A stretch of 64,000 nt of DNA from Rhodoferax sp. OV413. GTDB lineage: Bacteria; Pseudomonadota; Gammaproteobacteria; Burkholderiales; Burkholderiaceae_C. The stretch lies in the NCBI GenBank assembly GCA_945861785.1, contig CAMAWD010000020.1, forward strand, positions 1 through 64,000, in the 5' to 3' direction. A program made the position numbers and the translations under genes. The notes below the pieces were generated by a model. It was not told the origin of the DNA. It saw only the letters and a list, made by a program, of their open reading frames with translations, and searched no databases. The first letter of the stretch is position 1. Each line of letters begins with the position of its first letter. Shown here piece by piece: positions 47,975-57,173 of this stretch.

Positions 47975-48012
47975 AACGGCTCGTATGCACCAGCAACGAG
48001 CCGTTTTGTTTT
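47975..48012 (+). terminator. Attenuator terminator upstream of leuA
   Basis: AACGGCTCGT pairs perfectly with ACGAGCCGTT across an 11-nt loop and is followed by TTGTTTT, an intrinsic terminator placed between the leucine-rich leader frame and leuA. A competing antiterminator should involve sequence in or just after the leader frame; I could not fix its pairing by eye. Confidence 0.8.
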
Positions 48013-48089
48013 GGGTTGCTGGTTTCGTGAAATGAAGGAACCATGATGTTGATGCAACCCACGACCCAACCACCGATCAGGAGCATGCG

Positions 48090-49628
48090 ATGAGCGAAAA
48101 ACTGGTGATATTTGACACAACCCTGCGTGATGGCGAACAGTCTCCCGGGGCATCCATGACCCGGGACGAAAAGCTGCGGATTGCCAGGCAACTGGAGCGG
48201 CTGAGGGTCGACGTGATCGAAGCCGGATTCGCCGCAAGTTCGAATGGCGACTTCGAGGCGGTGCGTGCAATTGCCCACGCGATCAAGGATTCGACCGTTT
48301 GCTCGCTTGCGCGGGCAAACGACAAGGACATCGCCCGTGCTGCGGCCGCGCTCGAGGGAGGGAACAGTGTGCGGATCCACACGTTCATCGCGACGTCGCC
48401 ACTGCACATGGAGAAGAAACTGCGCATGACGCCGGACGAAGTCTTCGAGCAGTCGGTCCAATCGGTTCGTTTTGCCCGCAACCTGGTGGGCGATGTGGAG
48501 TTCAGTGCCGAGGACGGTTACCGCAGCGACCCGGATTTCCTGTGCCGTGTGTTCGAGGCCGTCATCAAGCAAGGCGCCACCACCATCAACGTGCCCGACA
48601 CCGTGGGGTATGCAATTCCCGAGTTGTATGGCAATTTCATCCGGGATCTGCGTGAGCGCGTGCCCAACAGCGACAAGGCGATCTGGTCGGTGCATTGCCA
48701 CAACGATCTGGGCATGGCCGTGGCGAACTCGCTGGCCGGCATCAAGATCGGCGGGGCGCGCCAGGTCGAGTGCACGATCAACGGTCTGGGCGAGCGCGCC
48801 GGCAATTGCTCACTGGAAGAGGTTGTGATGGCGGTGCGCACCCGCAGAGACTATTTCGGCCTTGACATGCGTATCGACCCGCAGCACATCCTCGCGACAA
48901 GCCGCATGGTGAGCCAGACCACTGGTTTTGTGGTTCAACCGAACAAGGCGGTGGTTGGCGCGAACGCGTTTGCCCATGCTTCGGGTATTCACCAGGACGG
49001 CGTGCTCAAGGCCCGCGACACCTACGAAATCATGCGCGCCGAAGACGTGGGCTGGGCCGCCAACAAGATCGTGCTGGGCAAGCTCAGCGGGCGCAATGCC
49101 TTCAAGCAACGGTTGGTGGAATTGGGCGTGTCCATGGAGAGCGAGTCCGACATCAATACCGCGTTTGCACGTTTCAAGGAATTGGCCGACCGCAAGAGCG
49201 AGATATTCGACGAGGACATCCTGGCCCTGGTCAGTGATGAAAGTGTGACGCACGAAAACGAGCATTACGGGTTCGTGTCCCTGTCGCAACACAGCGAAAC
49301 CGGCGAGCGCCCGCATGCGTCCATCGTGTTCACCGTGCAGGGCAAGGAGACGCATGGTGATTCGGACGGCAATGGCCCGGTCGATGCGTCGCTGAAGGCC
49401 ATCGAGGCGCACGTGCACAGCGGCGCCGAGATGGTGCTGTATTCGGTCAACGCCATCAGTGGCTCGACCGAAAGCCAGGGCGAGGTCACAGTGCGACTGC
49501 AGAGCAGCGGCAGGATCGTCAACGGTGTCGGGGCCGACCCGGACATCGTCGTTGCATCGGCGAAAGCCTACCTGAGTGCACTCAACAAGCTGCACAGCAA
49601 GGCCGAACGCGTGCTTGCGCAAGGCTAG
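48090..49628 (+). CDS. leuA: 2-isopropylmalate synthase
   Basis: A 512-residue enzyme of the long LeuA class. The catalytic TIM barrel starts [19 protein letters not shown], with metal ligands in [18 protein letters not shown] and [18 protein letters not shown]. The C-terminal regulatory domain (about residues 390-510) binds leucine for feedback inhibition. It condenses acetyl-CoA with 2-ketoisovalerate. AGGAG precedes the ATG by 8 bp. Expression is likely attenuated by the leader and terminator just upstream, in addition to the enzyme's own feedback control. Confidence 0.97.
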   Translation: MSEKLVIFDTTLRDGEQSPGASMTRDEKLRIARQLERLRVDVIEAGFAASSNGDFEAVRAIAHAIKDSTVCSLARANDKDIARAAAALEGGNSVRIHTFIATSPLHMEKKLRMTPDEVFEQSVQSVRFARNLVGDVEFSAEDGYRSDPDFLCRVFEAVIKQGATTINVPDTVGYAIPELYGNFIRDLRERVPNSDKAIWSVHCHNDLGMAVANSLAGIKIGGARQVECTINGLGERAGNCSLEEVVMAVRTRRDYFGLDMRIDPQHILATSRMVSQTTGFVVQPNKAVVGANAFAHASGIHQDGVLKARDTYEIMRAEDVGWAANKIVLGKLSGRNAFKQRLVELGVSMESESDINTAFARFKELADRKSEIFDEDILALVSDESVTHENEHYGFVSLSQHSETGERPHASIVFTVQGKETHGDSDGNGPVDASLKAIEAHVHSGAEMVLYSVNAISGSTESQGEVTVRLQSSGRIVNGVGADPDIVVASAKAYLSALNKLHSKAERVLAQG

Positions 49629-49772
49629 TTTGGAGTCAGCACCCGGCCGTACTTTAAAAAAGTCATGCAAGTAATTGATCTGATGTGACTTTCTTGTTTA
49701 AACTCGGGCTACCGAACGGCCGGCGCGCAAACCCTGTGCGCCGGGCGTACTTTTTATGAGCCGAGGTACCCA

Positions 49773-50783
49773 TTGAACAAGACCCTGCGTTGTATTGCCC
49801 TGGCTTTTTTGTCCCTGTCCCTCTGCGCATCAGCCGTTCAGGCAACCACCGCAAAGCGTGAACCAGCCAAGATTTCCAAGAAACCCATCGTCAAGAGTGT
49901 CAAGGTTGCCAAGCGTTCCCCGGCAAAGGCGGTGGTTGCCAGCTCCAAAAGACGTTCTGTCGTCATGGCTGCAGTGCCGGCCCGGCCTTCATTTGGCCAA
50001 ATGGCTGGCCTGCACACGCACCACGATGCCCTTGACCTCAAGTCCAGTGTGGCGCTGGTGATTGACCAGGACACCCGCGAAGTACTGTTCAGCAAAAACG
50101 ACCAGGCCGTGCTGCCTATCGCATCCCTTACCAAGCTGATGACGGGCCTGGTCGTGAGTGAGGCGCGCCTTCCGATGGAGGAGGTCATCGTGATTTCCCA
50201 GGACGACGTCGACACTGAAAAGGGCAGCCGGTCCAGGTTGCGGGTGGGCGCCGAGTTGACCCGCGGTGAGTTGATGCACCTCGCCCTCATGTCCAGCGAG
50301 AACCGGGCTGCCCATGCCTTGGGCCGAACCTACCCCGGGGGCCTTGCGACCTTCGTTGCGTTGATGAACACCAAGGCGCAGAGTCTGGGTATGGCCGATA
50401 CGCGTTACGTGGAACCAACCGGCTTGTCGAGCAAGAACCAGTCCAGCGCGCAAGACTTGGCGCGCCTGGTGAACGTGGCCTACGGCAACCCGACGATGCG
50501 CGAGTTGTCGACCTCGCCCCGCCATGATGTCGAGATCGGCAACAAGACCTTGCAGTTCAACAATACCAACCGGCTGGTGAGCAACCCCGCGTGGCAGATC
50601 GGCCTGCAGAAAACCGGTTACATCTCCGAGGCCGGTCGTTGCCTGGTGATGCAGGCAACCGTGGCAGGGCGCAAATTGATCATGGTGTTCCTGGACTCCA
50701 CCGGCAAGTTTGCGCGGCTGGCGGATGCCGAGCGGGTGCGGCGCTGGGTTGAGTCCGCTGCGCAAGCCAAGCCTGTGGGCTGA
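49773..50783 (+). CDS. pbpG: D-alanyl-D-alanine endopeptidase (PBP7-type)
   Basis: A 336-residue exported serine peptidase with a TTG start (MNKTLRCIALAFLSLSLCASAVQA). A Lys-rich linker (about residues 26-65) precedes the S11 domain, with SxxK in IASLTKLMTG, SxN in MSSENRAAH and KTG in LQKTGYISEAG. PBP7 cuts peptidoglycan cross-bridges in the periplasm. No in-frame ATG lies near; an out-of-frame ATG at 49756 ends in TGA overlapping the TTG. It converges on iclR with a 6-bp gap. Confidence 0.9.
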   Translation: MNKTLRCIALAFLSLSLCASAVQATTAKREPAKISKKPIVKSVKVAKRSPAKAVVASSKRRSVVMAAVPARPSFGQMAGLHTHHDALDLKSSVALVIDQDTREVLFSKNDQAVLPIASLTKLMTGLVVSEARLPMEEVIVISQDDVDTEKGSRSRLRVGAELTRGELMHLALMSSENRAAHALGRTYPGGLATFVALMNTKAQSLGMADTRYVEPTGLSSKNQSSAQDLARLVNVAYGNPTMRELSTSPRHDVEIGNKTLQFNNTNRLVSNPAWQIGLQKTGYISEAGRCLVMQATVAGRKLIMVFLDSTGKFARLADAERVRRWVESAAQAKPVG

Positions 50784-50789
50784 CGAGTT

Positions 50790-51581
50790 TCAGGGCCGGT
50801 TGGCGGCCGGCGCAAAACCGAGCGTGTCGCAGATCTGCTTTGCAGTGGCCTGCAGTTGGCTGAGCCAGGCGTCGTCCAGCCGACCCGCGGGCGCTGAAAT
50901 CGACAGCCCTGCCACCAGTTTGCCCTGGTCATCGTAGATGCCGCAGGCCATGCAGCGCACGCCAAGTTCCAGTTCCTCGTTGTCCTGCGAAAAACCCGAC
51001 TGCCGCACCTTGGCCAATTCGCGTTCCAGCGCCGGCAACTGCGTGATGCTGTTCTTGGTTTGCCCATGCAGACCGGTGCGGGTGGCGTAGGCGCGGATGC
51101 GCGTCGCGTCATCGGCCGCCAGGAACAGCTTGCCCACGGAGGTCAGGTGCAGTGGCGCGCGCCCGCCTATGGCACGCACCACCTGCATGCCGGAGCGTTC
51201 ACTGTAGGCGCGCTCCACATAGATGATTTCATCGCCTTGGCGCAGGCTCAAATTGACCGGCTGCTGGATCTTCTTGTGCAATTCACGCATCGGTGCGAGC
51301 GCGGCGTCGCGCACGTTCAACCGGCCCTTCACCAGGTTGCCCAGCTCCAGCATTCGCATTCCCAGCCGGTAACTGCCAGGCTGCGACCGCTCCACGAAGC
51401 GACCAATGGCAAGGTCATTGAGAATGCGGTGCGCCGTCGACGGATGCAAACCAGTCTTCTCGCTGATTTCCTTGAGCGAAATCGCGTCCTCGCGCGAAGC
51501 CAGCACGTCCATCAGCGCGAACATGCGTTCGATCACCTGGACTGCAGGCGTCGCCAGGCTGTCCGGATCGGATTTCTTCAT
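50790..51581 (-). CDS. IclR family transcriptional regulator
   Basis: A 263-residue regulator: N-terminal winged helix-turn-helix (about residues 12-75; [25 protein letters not shown]) and C-terminal effector domain (about 90-255; [31 protein letters not shown]). IclR proteins usually control small catabolic operons and bind organic acids. Its ATG overlaps the bpt stop by 4 bp, so it is encoded as the tail of an aat-bpt operon rather than beside a metabolic target. The catabolic cluster at 53-64 kb is near enough to be a target, but no evidence in the sequence links them. Confidence 0.92.
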   Translation of the reverse strand: MKKSDPDSLATPAVQVIERMFALMDVLASREDAISLKEISEKTGLHPSTAHRILNDLAIGRFVERSQPGSYRLGMRMLELGNLVKGRLNVRDAALAPMRELHKKIQQPVNLSLRQGDEIIYVERAYSERSGMQVVRAIGGRAPLHLTSVGKLFLAADDATRIRAYATRTGLHGQTKNSITQLPALERELAKVRQSGFSQDNEELELGVRCMACGIYDDQGKLVAGLSISAPAGRLDDAWLSQLQATAKQICDTLGFAPAANRP

Positions 51582-52357
51582 GTTGGCACCCCGGCGGCTG
51601 GCGCAGCAACATTGCCTGCCAGGTCAGAATCGGTCCAGATGCCATCTTGCAGGCGCTGCTGCGGGGAGAATCTTGCTTTGTAGTTCATCTTTGGACTGGC
51701 CTCGATCCAGTAACCCAGGTAGAGGTGGGGCAGCTTGAGCTCGCGCGCCCGTTCGATCTGCCACAACACGTTGAAGGTGCCATAACTGGCGGTCCGGTCG
51801 GGCTCGTAAAACGTGTACACGGCCGACATGCCGTCTTCCAGCACGTCCAGGATAGACACCATGCGCAGGGCGCCGGCGTCGGGGCTGTTGGCTGGTTCGC
51901 GGAACTCCACCAGGCGTGAATTGACCCGGCTCTGTAGCAGGAACTGGGTGTACTGCTCGACACTGTCGTGGTCCATGCCTCCGCCTGCGTGCCGGCCGTT
52001 CTGGTAACGCAGGTACAACTGGTAATGCTCGGGGACGAAACTGAGGCGGGTGATGCGTGTCTCGAGCGTGTTGTGCTGCTTCCAGGCGCGGCGCTGGCTG
52101 CGGTCCGGCTGAAATCCGTTCACGAGCACCCGCAAGGGGGTGCAGGCCTGGCAGGTGCCACAGTGTGGCCTGTAAGTGAAGAGTCCGCTGCGCCGGAAGC
52201 CCTGGCTGACCAAATCGGAGTAAGTCGCGTTGTTGATCAGGTGGCTGGGTGTGGCAACCTGGGACCGTGCCTGTTTGCCGCTGAGGTAGCTGCAAGGGTA
52301 GGGCGCGGTTGCGTAAAACTGCAGTGTCTGGAGGGGGAGGTCCTTGAGATGTGTCAC
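51578..52357 (-). CDS. bpt: Aspartate/glutamate leucyltransferase Bpt
   Basis: About 259 residues from a GTG start ([25 protein letters not shown]). The conserved N-terminal Cys-rich region has [17 protein letters not shown], and the ATE C-terminal fold has SLVEFREP-like and [24 protein letters not shown]...[10 protein letters not shown]. Bpt transfers Leu from tRNA to N-terminal Asp/Glu, producing a degradation signal for ClpS/ClpAP. Its GTG overlaps the aat stop by 4 bp (GTGA), and its own stop overlaps iclR, so the three genes are tightly coupled. The longer ORF-track start would overlap aat by about 60 bp. Confidence 0.94.
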   Translation of the reverse strand: MTHLKDLPLQTLQFYATAPYPCSYLSGKQARSQVATPSHLINNATYSDLVSQGFRRSGLFTYRPHCGTCQACTPLRVLVNGFQPDRSQRRAWKQHNTLETRITRLSFVPEHYQLYLRYQNGRHAGGGMDHDSVEQYTQFLLQSRVNSRLVEFREPANSPDAGALRMVSILDVLEDGMSAVYTFYEPDRTASYGTFNVLWQIERARELKLPHLYLGYWIEASPKMNYKARFSPQQRLQDGIWTDSDLAGNVAAPAAGVPT

Positions 52358-53121
52358 TTGATCGTGGGCTTGTCTGGCAGGATTGATTGCCAGTATAGAG
52401 GCTCGAAAAACCACGGCGGCGGGTCGGCTTCCTGCCCCGCGCGCGACAAGTCCAGAAACCGGGCCCGGGACATTTCACCCGCACCCAGCGACGCGAGATG
52501 GCGCGTGTTTTGCTGGCAATCTATCAGGCCGATGTGCTGCACCCGGCAAAAGGCGGTCAGCGCTGCCAGCGCGATTTTCGATGCATCGGTCTGCAGGCTG
52601 AACATCGACTCGCCGAACACCGAGCGCCCGATCGAGACGCAGTAAAGGCCCCCGACCAGTTTCCCGTCGACCCAGGTCTCGGCGCTGTGCGCAAACCCGG
52701 CCTGGTGCAATTTGACATAGGCACGCTGCATCCGGGGCAGGATCCAGGTCCCCCCGGAAGCGGTCTCGCGGGTGCCTGCGCACAAGCGGATCACATCCGC
52801 AAACGCGGTGTCGAAACGCACCTCGCAACCCGGCTGCGCCTGAAAACGCTGCAGTGTCTTGCGCAAGGAGCGGTGCAGGCGGAACGTGTGCGGCAGCAAC
52901 ACCATGCGCGGGTCAGGGCTCCACCACAGGATCGGTTGGCCCTCGCTGAACCAAGGGAAGATGCCACTGCTGTAGGCCCGCAACAGCGTGGGCACGTCGA
53001 GCGCACCGCCTGCGGCAAGCAGCCCCGGGGCCTCGGATTGCGGGCCCCAGGCATCCTGCACCTCGGGGAAGGCGTCGCCGGGTTCAAGCCAGGGCAGTGG
53101 TGGTCGGGGCTTTGCGCGCAT
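52354..53121 (-). CDS. aat: Leucyl/phenylalanyl-tRNA--protein transferase
   Basis: About 255 residues from ATG ([21 protein letters not shown]). Family motifs are [67 protein letters not shown] and [17 protein letters not shown]. Aat attaches Leu or Phe to N-terminal Lys/Arg, the partner activity to Bpt in the N-degron pathway. The ORF track begins 31 codons early, in a Pro/Ala-rich stretch. Confidence 0.95.
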   Translation of the reverse strand: MRAKPRPPLPWLEPGDAFPEVQDAWGPQSEAPGLLAAGGALDVPTLLRAYSSGIFPWFSEGQPILWWSPDPRMVLLPHTFRLHRSLRKTLQRFQAQPGCEVRFDTAFADVIRLCAGTRETASGGTWILPRMQRAYVKLHQAGFAHSAETWVDGKLVGGLYCVSIGRSVFGESMFSLQTDASKIALAALTAFCRVQHIGLIDCQQNTRHLASLGAGEMSRARFLDLSRAGQEADPPPWFFEPLYWQSILPDKPTIK

Positions 53122-53359
53122 GCGTGCGACTTTAGCGGACTGGGGGGGAGTCGATGCGGGGCCAGGGCCCGGCGCGTTGTCGGTGGCGGCGCCCAACACC
53201 GCTGCCAGAAACACAAAGCGAACATGACTTCATGTAAAAGTCGACACTGTCAGTGGCTTCCGGCCTACAATCAAACCGGTCTGGGGAGACCGATCGAAAG
53301 TCGCGTTCGGTGTCTTCGCATAGCAACGCAAATTTGCAATAGATCGAGGAGAGAAAAAT

Positions 53360-54343
53360 ATGAGGAGACGTTCTTTCGCCGTCGCAGGCTCACTGGTGGC
53401 CGGCGGGCTCTTGACCCGCGCCGGTGGCATCGGGGCCCAACAGGCCTATCCCAACAAGCCGATAAGGATCATCACCCCCTACGCGTCGGGAAGCAGCGTG
53501 GACGCCGTGGCACGAATGGTTGGCGCGAAGTTGTCCGAGAGCCTGGGCCAGCCGGTCCTGATCGAGCCCCGCCCGGGTGCAAATACCATCATCGGTTCCG
53601 AGGCCCTGGTCAAGTCCCCGCCCGATGGCTACACGCTGTTGTGCATATCCACCACCCATGTTCTCAATGGACTTCTGATTCCGAACCTTCCGTACGACAC
53701 GATCAGGGACTTTGCGCCGGTTGCGACCATTGCCAGCAGCGAACTGATTTTGGTGGGCAGTCCGAAGCTCGCAGCCAACAACGTCAAGGAGCTGGTCGCA
53801 CTGGGCAAAACCAAGCAGGGGCAAATCACATACGCAACCTCCAGCGCCGGGGGGCCGACCCACGTCGCGGCCGAATTGTTCAGTTCCATGACGGGGGTCA
53901 AACTGCAGCATGTGCCATACAAAGGGTCGGGGCCCGCTGTCAACGACCTTCTCGGCGGGCATGTGGATATCGGCTGGACCTCGCCAATCGCCGTCATCCA
54001 ACTCATCAATGCCGGCAAACTCAAGGGTATAGCCATCTCCGGCGACGCCCGTGCCCCGACCTTGCCGCAGGTTCCCACCTTCACGGAATCCGGTCTTCCA
54101 GGCTTCGACATGCGGTTCTGGTATGCGCTGCTGGCGCCCGCCAATACGCCCAGGGACATTCTCAGCAAGCTGTCTGCCGAGGTCGCGAAAATTGTCGTTA
54201 CGCCTGAAATAAAGGAAAAGCTGGCCGGCCAGGGGGCAGACCCGTTTGTGTCGAATCCCGATCAGTTCGCCGCCGTCATCAAGGCCGACAGTGCCCGCTA
54301 CGAGAAGGTCATCAAAGGCGCGAATATCAAGATGCCAGAGTGA
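53360..54343 (+). CDS. Bug/TctC-type tripartite tricarboxylate transporter binding protein
   Basis: A 327-residue periplasmic protein with a signal peptide that includes Arg-Arg (MRRRSFAVAGSLVAGGLL...IGAQQA). The family pattern follows: YPNKPIRIITPYASGSSVDAVAR, PRPGANTIIGSEALVKSPPDGYTLL, GGHVDIGWTSPIAVIQLINAGKLKG and ESGLPGFDMRFWYALLAPANTP. Bug proteins bind carboxylates such as citrate or aromatic acids; without TctA/TctB genes nearby it may be a sensor or an orphan receptor. GGAG precedes the ATG. It leads a plus-strand run with an aldolase and an amidohydrolase. Confidence 0.92.
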   Translation: MRRRSFAVAGSLVAGGLLTRAGGIGAQQAYPNKPIRIITPYASGSSVDAVARMVGAKLSESLGQPVLIEPRPGANTIIGSEALVKSPPDGYTLLCISTTHVLNGLLIPNLPYDTIRDFAPVATIASSELILVGSPKLAANNVKELVALGKTKQGQITYATSSAGGPTHVAAELFSSMTGVKLQHVPYKGSGPAVNDLLGGHVDIGWTSPIAVIQLINAGKLKGIAISGDARAPTLPQVPTFTESGLPGFDMRFWYALLAPANTPRDILSKLSAEVAKIVVTPEIKEKLAGQGADPFVSNPDQFAAVIKADSARYEKVIKGANIKMPE

Positions 54344-54398
54344 GCGGCGTGTTGGTTCCGTTTCTCCCCTGGGTCCCAGGGTCGCTGCAAGGCGAAAA

Positions 54399-55103
54399 AT
54401 GCAAGCACCGCAGATGCCTGACCTGAAACGCATTTTCGCCAACTGCGGCAACGCCGTCATGGTCAACTTGACGTTCAACTCGCCCAATCTGGTCGAGTAC
54501 CTGGCCAGCCTCGGCTTCGAGGCGGTGATGCTCGACTGCGAACACACATCGGCTTCGGTGGAACGCGTCGAGGAATTGGCGCGCGCGGCGCGTGCGGCAG
54601 GTATCGCAGCGATAGTGCGGCCGGAAAAGCTCGACGAGGCTCTGATCACGCGTTATCTCGACTGCAACATCGCCGGCATCATGGTGCCGCATGTCGATGA
54701 CGCCGCGGCTGCCCAGCGCATTGTCGATATCGTCCGTTATGCGCGGCCGAACGACTACCAGGACATCGTGATCGTCGCCATGCTCGAGTCGGCCGCGGCC
54801 GTCGCCAACATTGACGAAATCCTCGCGGTCGAGGGCATCGACGTATTTTTCCTGGCGCGCGTCGATCTGTCCAAGAGCCTTGGTTACCGTGGCGACAAGC
54901 GGCACCCCGAAGTGCGCGCCATGGTCGACAAGTTGATCGCGCGCATCCAGGCTGCTGGTCGTCACGCCGGTGCCGCAGGAGACTACGACATGGTGCCGGA
55001 AATCGCCGCGCAGGGCGTGCGGCTGATCTTCGTCGGCACCAAGAGCCTGATCGAACCGGGCGCGCGCGCCTATCGCGAGATGGTGTCTCGCGCTGGCAAG
55101 TGA
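54399..55103 (+). CDS. HpcH/HpaI aldolase family protein
   Basis: About 234 residues from ATG (MQAPQMPDLKRIF); MPDLKRIF, 5 codons on, is an alternative. The HpcH/HpaI (PF03328) barrel is visible: EAVMLDCEHTSASVERVEEL with the catalytic His, IMVPHVDDAAAAQRIVD, VIVAMLESAAAVANIDEIL with the metal-binding Glu, and a RVDLSKSLGY region with the Asp. Members cleave 4-hydroxy-2-oxo acids to pyruvate and an aldehyde. The loop that normally reads GPxDLS is ARVDLS here, so specificity may differ. It lies 56 bp after the Bug gene and 13 bp before the amidohydrolase. Confidence 0.85.
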   Translation: MQAPQMPDLKRIFANCGNAVMVNLTFNSPNLVEYLASLGFEAVMLDCEHTSASVERVEELARAARAAGIAAIVRPEKLDEALITRYLDCNIAGIMVPHVDDAAAAQRIVDIVRYARPNDYQDIVIVAMLESAAAVANIDEILAVEGIDVFFLARVDLSKSLGYRGDKRHPEVRAMVDKLIARIQAAGRHAGAAGDYDMVPEIAAQGVRLIFVGTKSLIEPGARAYREMVSRAGK

Positions 55104-55115
55104 CGCGCGGAATCC

Positions 55116-56156
55116 ATGGTCACCAGCGGGTCCTACGCCGCGTACCGCAATGACTGGCTCGCGCTGCACCACGAAGAGGCGCTCGATCCCGAGCGGCCCA
55201 TCATCGACGCGCACCACCACATCTGGGACTCGCCGCGCCCGCGCTACATGTTCGAAGACATGCTCGGCGATCTGAATGCAGTTCGGCACAACGTTGTTGC
55301 CACTGTCTACGTCGATTGCCGGTCGATGTACCGGGCCGACGGACCGTCCGAACTGCGTTGCGTGGGCGAGGTGGAGTTCGCCAATGGCGTCGCGGCGATG
55401 GGTGCAAGCGGCGCGTATGGCAAGACGCGGGTATGCGCCGGCATCGTCGGGTTCGGCGCACTGCATCTGGGTGTGCGCGCGCAACCGGTACTCGAAGCCC
55501 TGGTGCTTGCGGGCGGTTCGCGCTTGAAGGGCGTTCGGCATATCTCAGCATGGGATGCAGATCCCGCACTCGGCCTTCCCAATCCGGATCGTCCGCCCGG
55601 GCTGCTCGCGGACAAGGCTTTCCGCGAGGGGTTCGCGTTGCTGCGTCCCCTGGGTCTGCGCTTTGATGCCTTCCTGTACCAGACCCAGATTTCCGAACTG
55701 ACCGATCTGGCCCGGGCATTTCCGGATACACCCATCGTTCTGGACCATGCGGGCACACCGCTCGGCATAGGCCGTTATGCGGGGCGCAGAGAGGAACTGT
55801 TCGTGGACTGGAAAACAGCGATAGCCGATCTTTCGAGCTGCCCGAACGTGGCTATCAAGCTCGGGGGGCTTGGCATGGTCGTTGGCGGATTCGGATTCAA
55901 CACCCGCCACCGGCCACCAACCTCGCTTGCGCTGAGCGAGGCCTGGAAGCCGTACATCGAAACCTGTATCGAAGCCTTTGGAAGCCGCCGCTGCATGTTC
56001 GAAAGCAATTTCCCGCCAGACCGGGCCACCTGCAGTTATGGCGTGATCTGGAATGCCTTCAAGCGCATGGTCGCCGGAGGCAGCGAAGATGAGAAGGCCG
56101 ATCTGTTCGCACGGACTGCCGACCGTTTTTATGACCTCGGGATGCTGGGGACCTGA
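55116..56156 (+). CDS. Amidohydrolase-2 family metal-dependent hydrolase (PF04909)
   Basis: A 346-residue TIM-barrel hydrolase. The metal-binding N-terminal motif is IIDAHHHIWDSPRPRYMFED, the middle strand ends TPIVLDHAGTPLG, and the C-terminal signature is CMFESNFPPDRAT. This PF04909 group includes lactonases, such as 2-pyrone-4,6-dicarboxylate lactonase, and decarboxylases of aromatic breakdown. The substrate is unknown. It is the last gene of the Bug-aldolase-amidohydrolase run and faces the flavin reductase gene. Confidence 0.88.
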   Translation: MVTSGSYAAYRNDWLALHHEEALDPERPIIDAHHHIWDSPRPRYMFEDMLGDLNAVRHNVVATVYVDCRSMYRADGPSELRCVGEVEFANGVAAMGASGAYGKTRVCAGIVGFGALHLGVRAQPVLEALVLAGGSRLKGVRHISAWDADPALGLPNPDRPPGLLADKAFREGFALLRPLGLRFDAFLYQTQISELTDLARAFPDTPIVLDHAGTPLGIGRYAGRREELFVDWKTAIADLSSCPNVAIKLGGLGMVVGGFGFNTRHRPPTSLALSEAWKPYIETCIEAFGSRRCMFESNFPPDRATCSYGVIWNAFKRMVAGGSEDEKADLFARTADRFYDLGMLGT

Positions 56157-56218
56157 ATAGTTATTGCAGGCATCGCCGACGACAGGCTCCGTGGAGACTG
56201 CTTTTCTGCAGCGCGACC

Positions 56219-57163
56219 CTACCCCGCGCCGAGAGCCTTCAGCACCTTGCAGGTGGCTTCAAGCTCGGCGGCGCTGAATGCTTTGAGCCGGGAGGCTTCA
56301 AAGGCGGCCGCGCGCTGGCGGCGCAACGCAACGTTGTCGCGCCCTTTGGCGGTCACGCCCCAGCAGCCATCGGGACCGGGCGTCGCGTAACCCGCGGCGA
56401 TCAATGACCGCACGGCCTCCTCGGCCCCTTGTGGGCTGACGTAGCCCTTGCGCGCGATGGTCTCCAGCCGCGCGCCAGGGTAACGCTCGATCAGCGACAA
56501 CACGCGCCCCTGGCTGACGGAGAGGCCGAGCGCTTCCCGTTCGGGTTCGAAGCCATGCGACAAACACGTAAAAGCGTCCCACAACAGTCCGAGCATGGTG
56601 GTATGGTCGGTGCCGGACCCGGCCTGTACCGCGCCATTTTCGGCCTCCCCGCCAAGGACGGGGTAGTCCACCGCGAGCCCAAAGCGTCCATGTGAAAACA
56701 GCAGGGGCTCCCGCTGCGCGCGTGAATACCGTTCCACCTTGCCGAGCCACACGAAGTGGTCACCGGCGTCGATCACGGCATGTTTTGTGCACTCGAAGGT
56801 GGCCGAGGCTCCGGGAAGGCAAGGCGCCCCGCCTACGCCCGGGTGCCACTGCACGCCAACGAACTTGTCCACCCCGGAGCGCGCGAAACGGCTCGCCAGC
56901 TCCATCTGGTCGGACGCCAGCACGTTGATCGCAAAACAATCAGCCTTCTCGAACAGTGACAGGCTTTGCGAACTCTTGCCGATTGACCAGAGTATGAGTG
57001 GCGGATCCAGCGATACCGACGAGAAGGAATTCGCCGTCATGCCGGCGAGCTGCCCGTCGCACTGCGCGGTGACAATGGTGACGCCCGTCGCGAAGTGCCC
57101 CAGCGCACGCCGGAAGCCGCGTGGGTCATCGATGGGGCTGCCGATTTCTATAGCTGAGGACAT
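56219..57163 (-). CDS. Flavin reductase with C-terminal MarR-like domain
   Basis: About 314 residues from ATG (MSSAIEIGSPIDDPRGFR). The N-terminal flavin reductase domain (about residues 12-170) shows RRALGHFATGVTIVTA, GMTANSFSSVSLDPPLILWSIG and the FAINVLASDQ motif. Residues of about 190-310 look like a MarR winged helix (GLSVSQGRVLSLIERYPG...ETIARKGYVSPQGAEEAVRSLIAAGYA). The same fusion occurs in C1, the reductase of p-hydroxyphenylacetate hydroxylase, where the extra domain senses substrate. It should feed reduced flavin to a monooxygenase such as the LLM enzyme at 60 kb. It begins 10 bp after the upstream acyl-CoA dehydrogenase stop. Confidence 0.85.
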   Translation of the reverse strand: MSSAIEIGSPIDDPRGFRRALGHFATGVTIVTAQCDGQLAGMTANSFSSVSLDPPLILWSIGKSSQSLSLFEKADCFAINVLASDQMELASRFARSGVDKFVGVQWHPGVGGAPCLPGASATFECTKHAVIDAGDHFVWLGKVERYSRAQREPLLFSHGRFGLAVDYPVLGGEAENGAVQAGSGTDHTTMLGLLWDAFTCLSHGFEPEREALGLSVSQGRVLSLIERYPGARLETIARKGYVSPQGAEEAVRSLIAAGYATPGPDGCWGVTAKGRDNVALRRQRAAAFEASRLKAFSAAELEATCKVLKALGAG

Positions 57164-57173
57164 GCGGGCATTG

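Noticed and set aside
49756-49776. ATG frame just before pbpG as an alternative start
   Set aside because: It is out of frame and ends in TGA after six codons; the TTG start gives a complete signal peptide.
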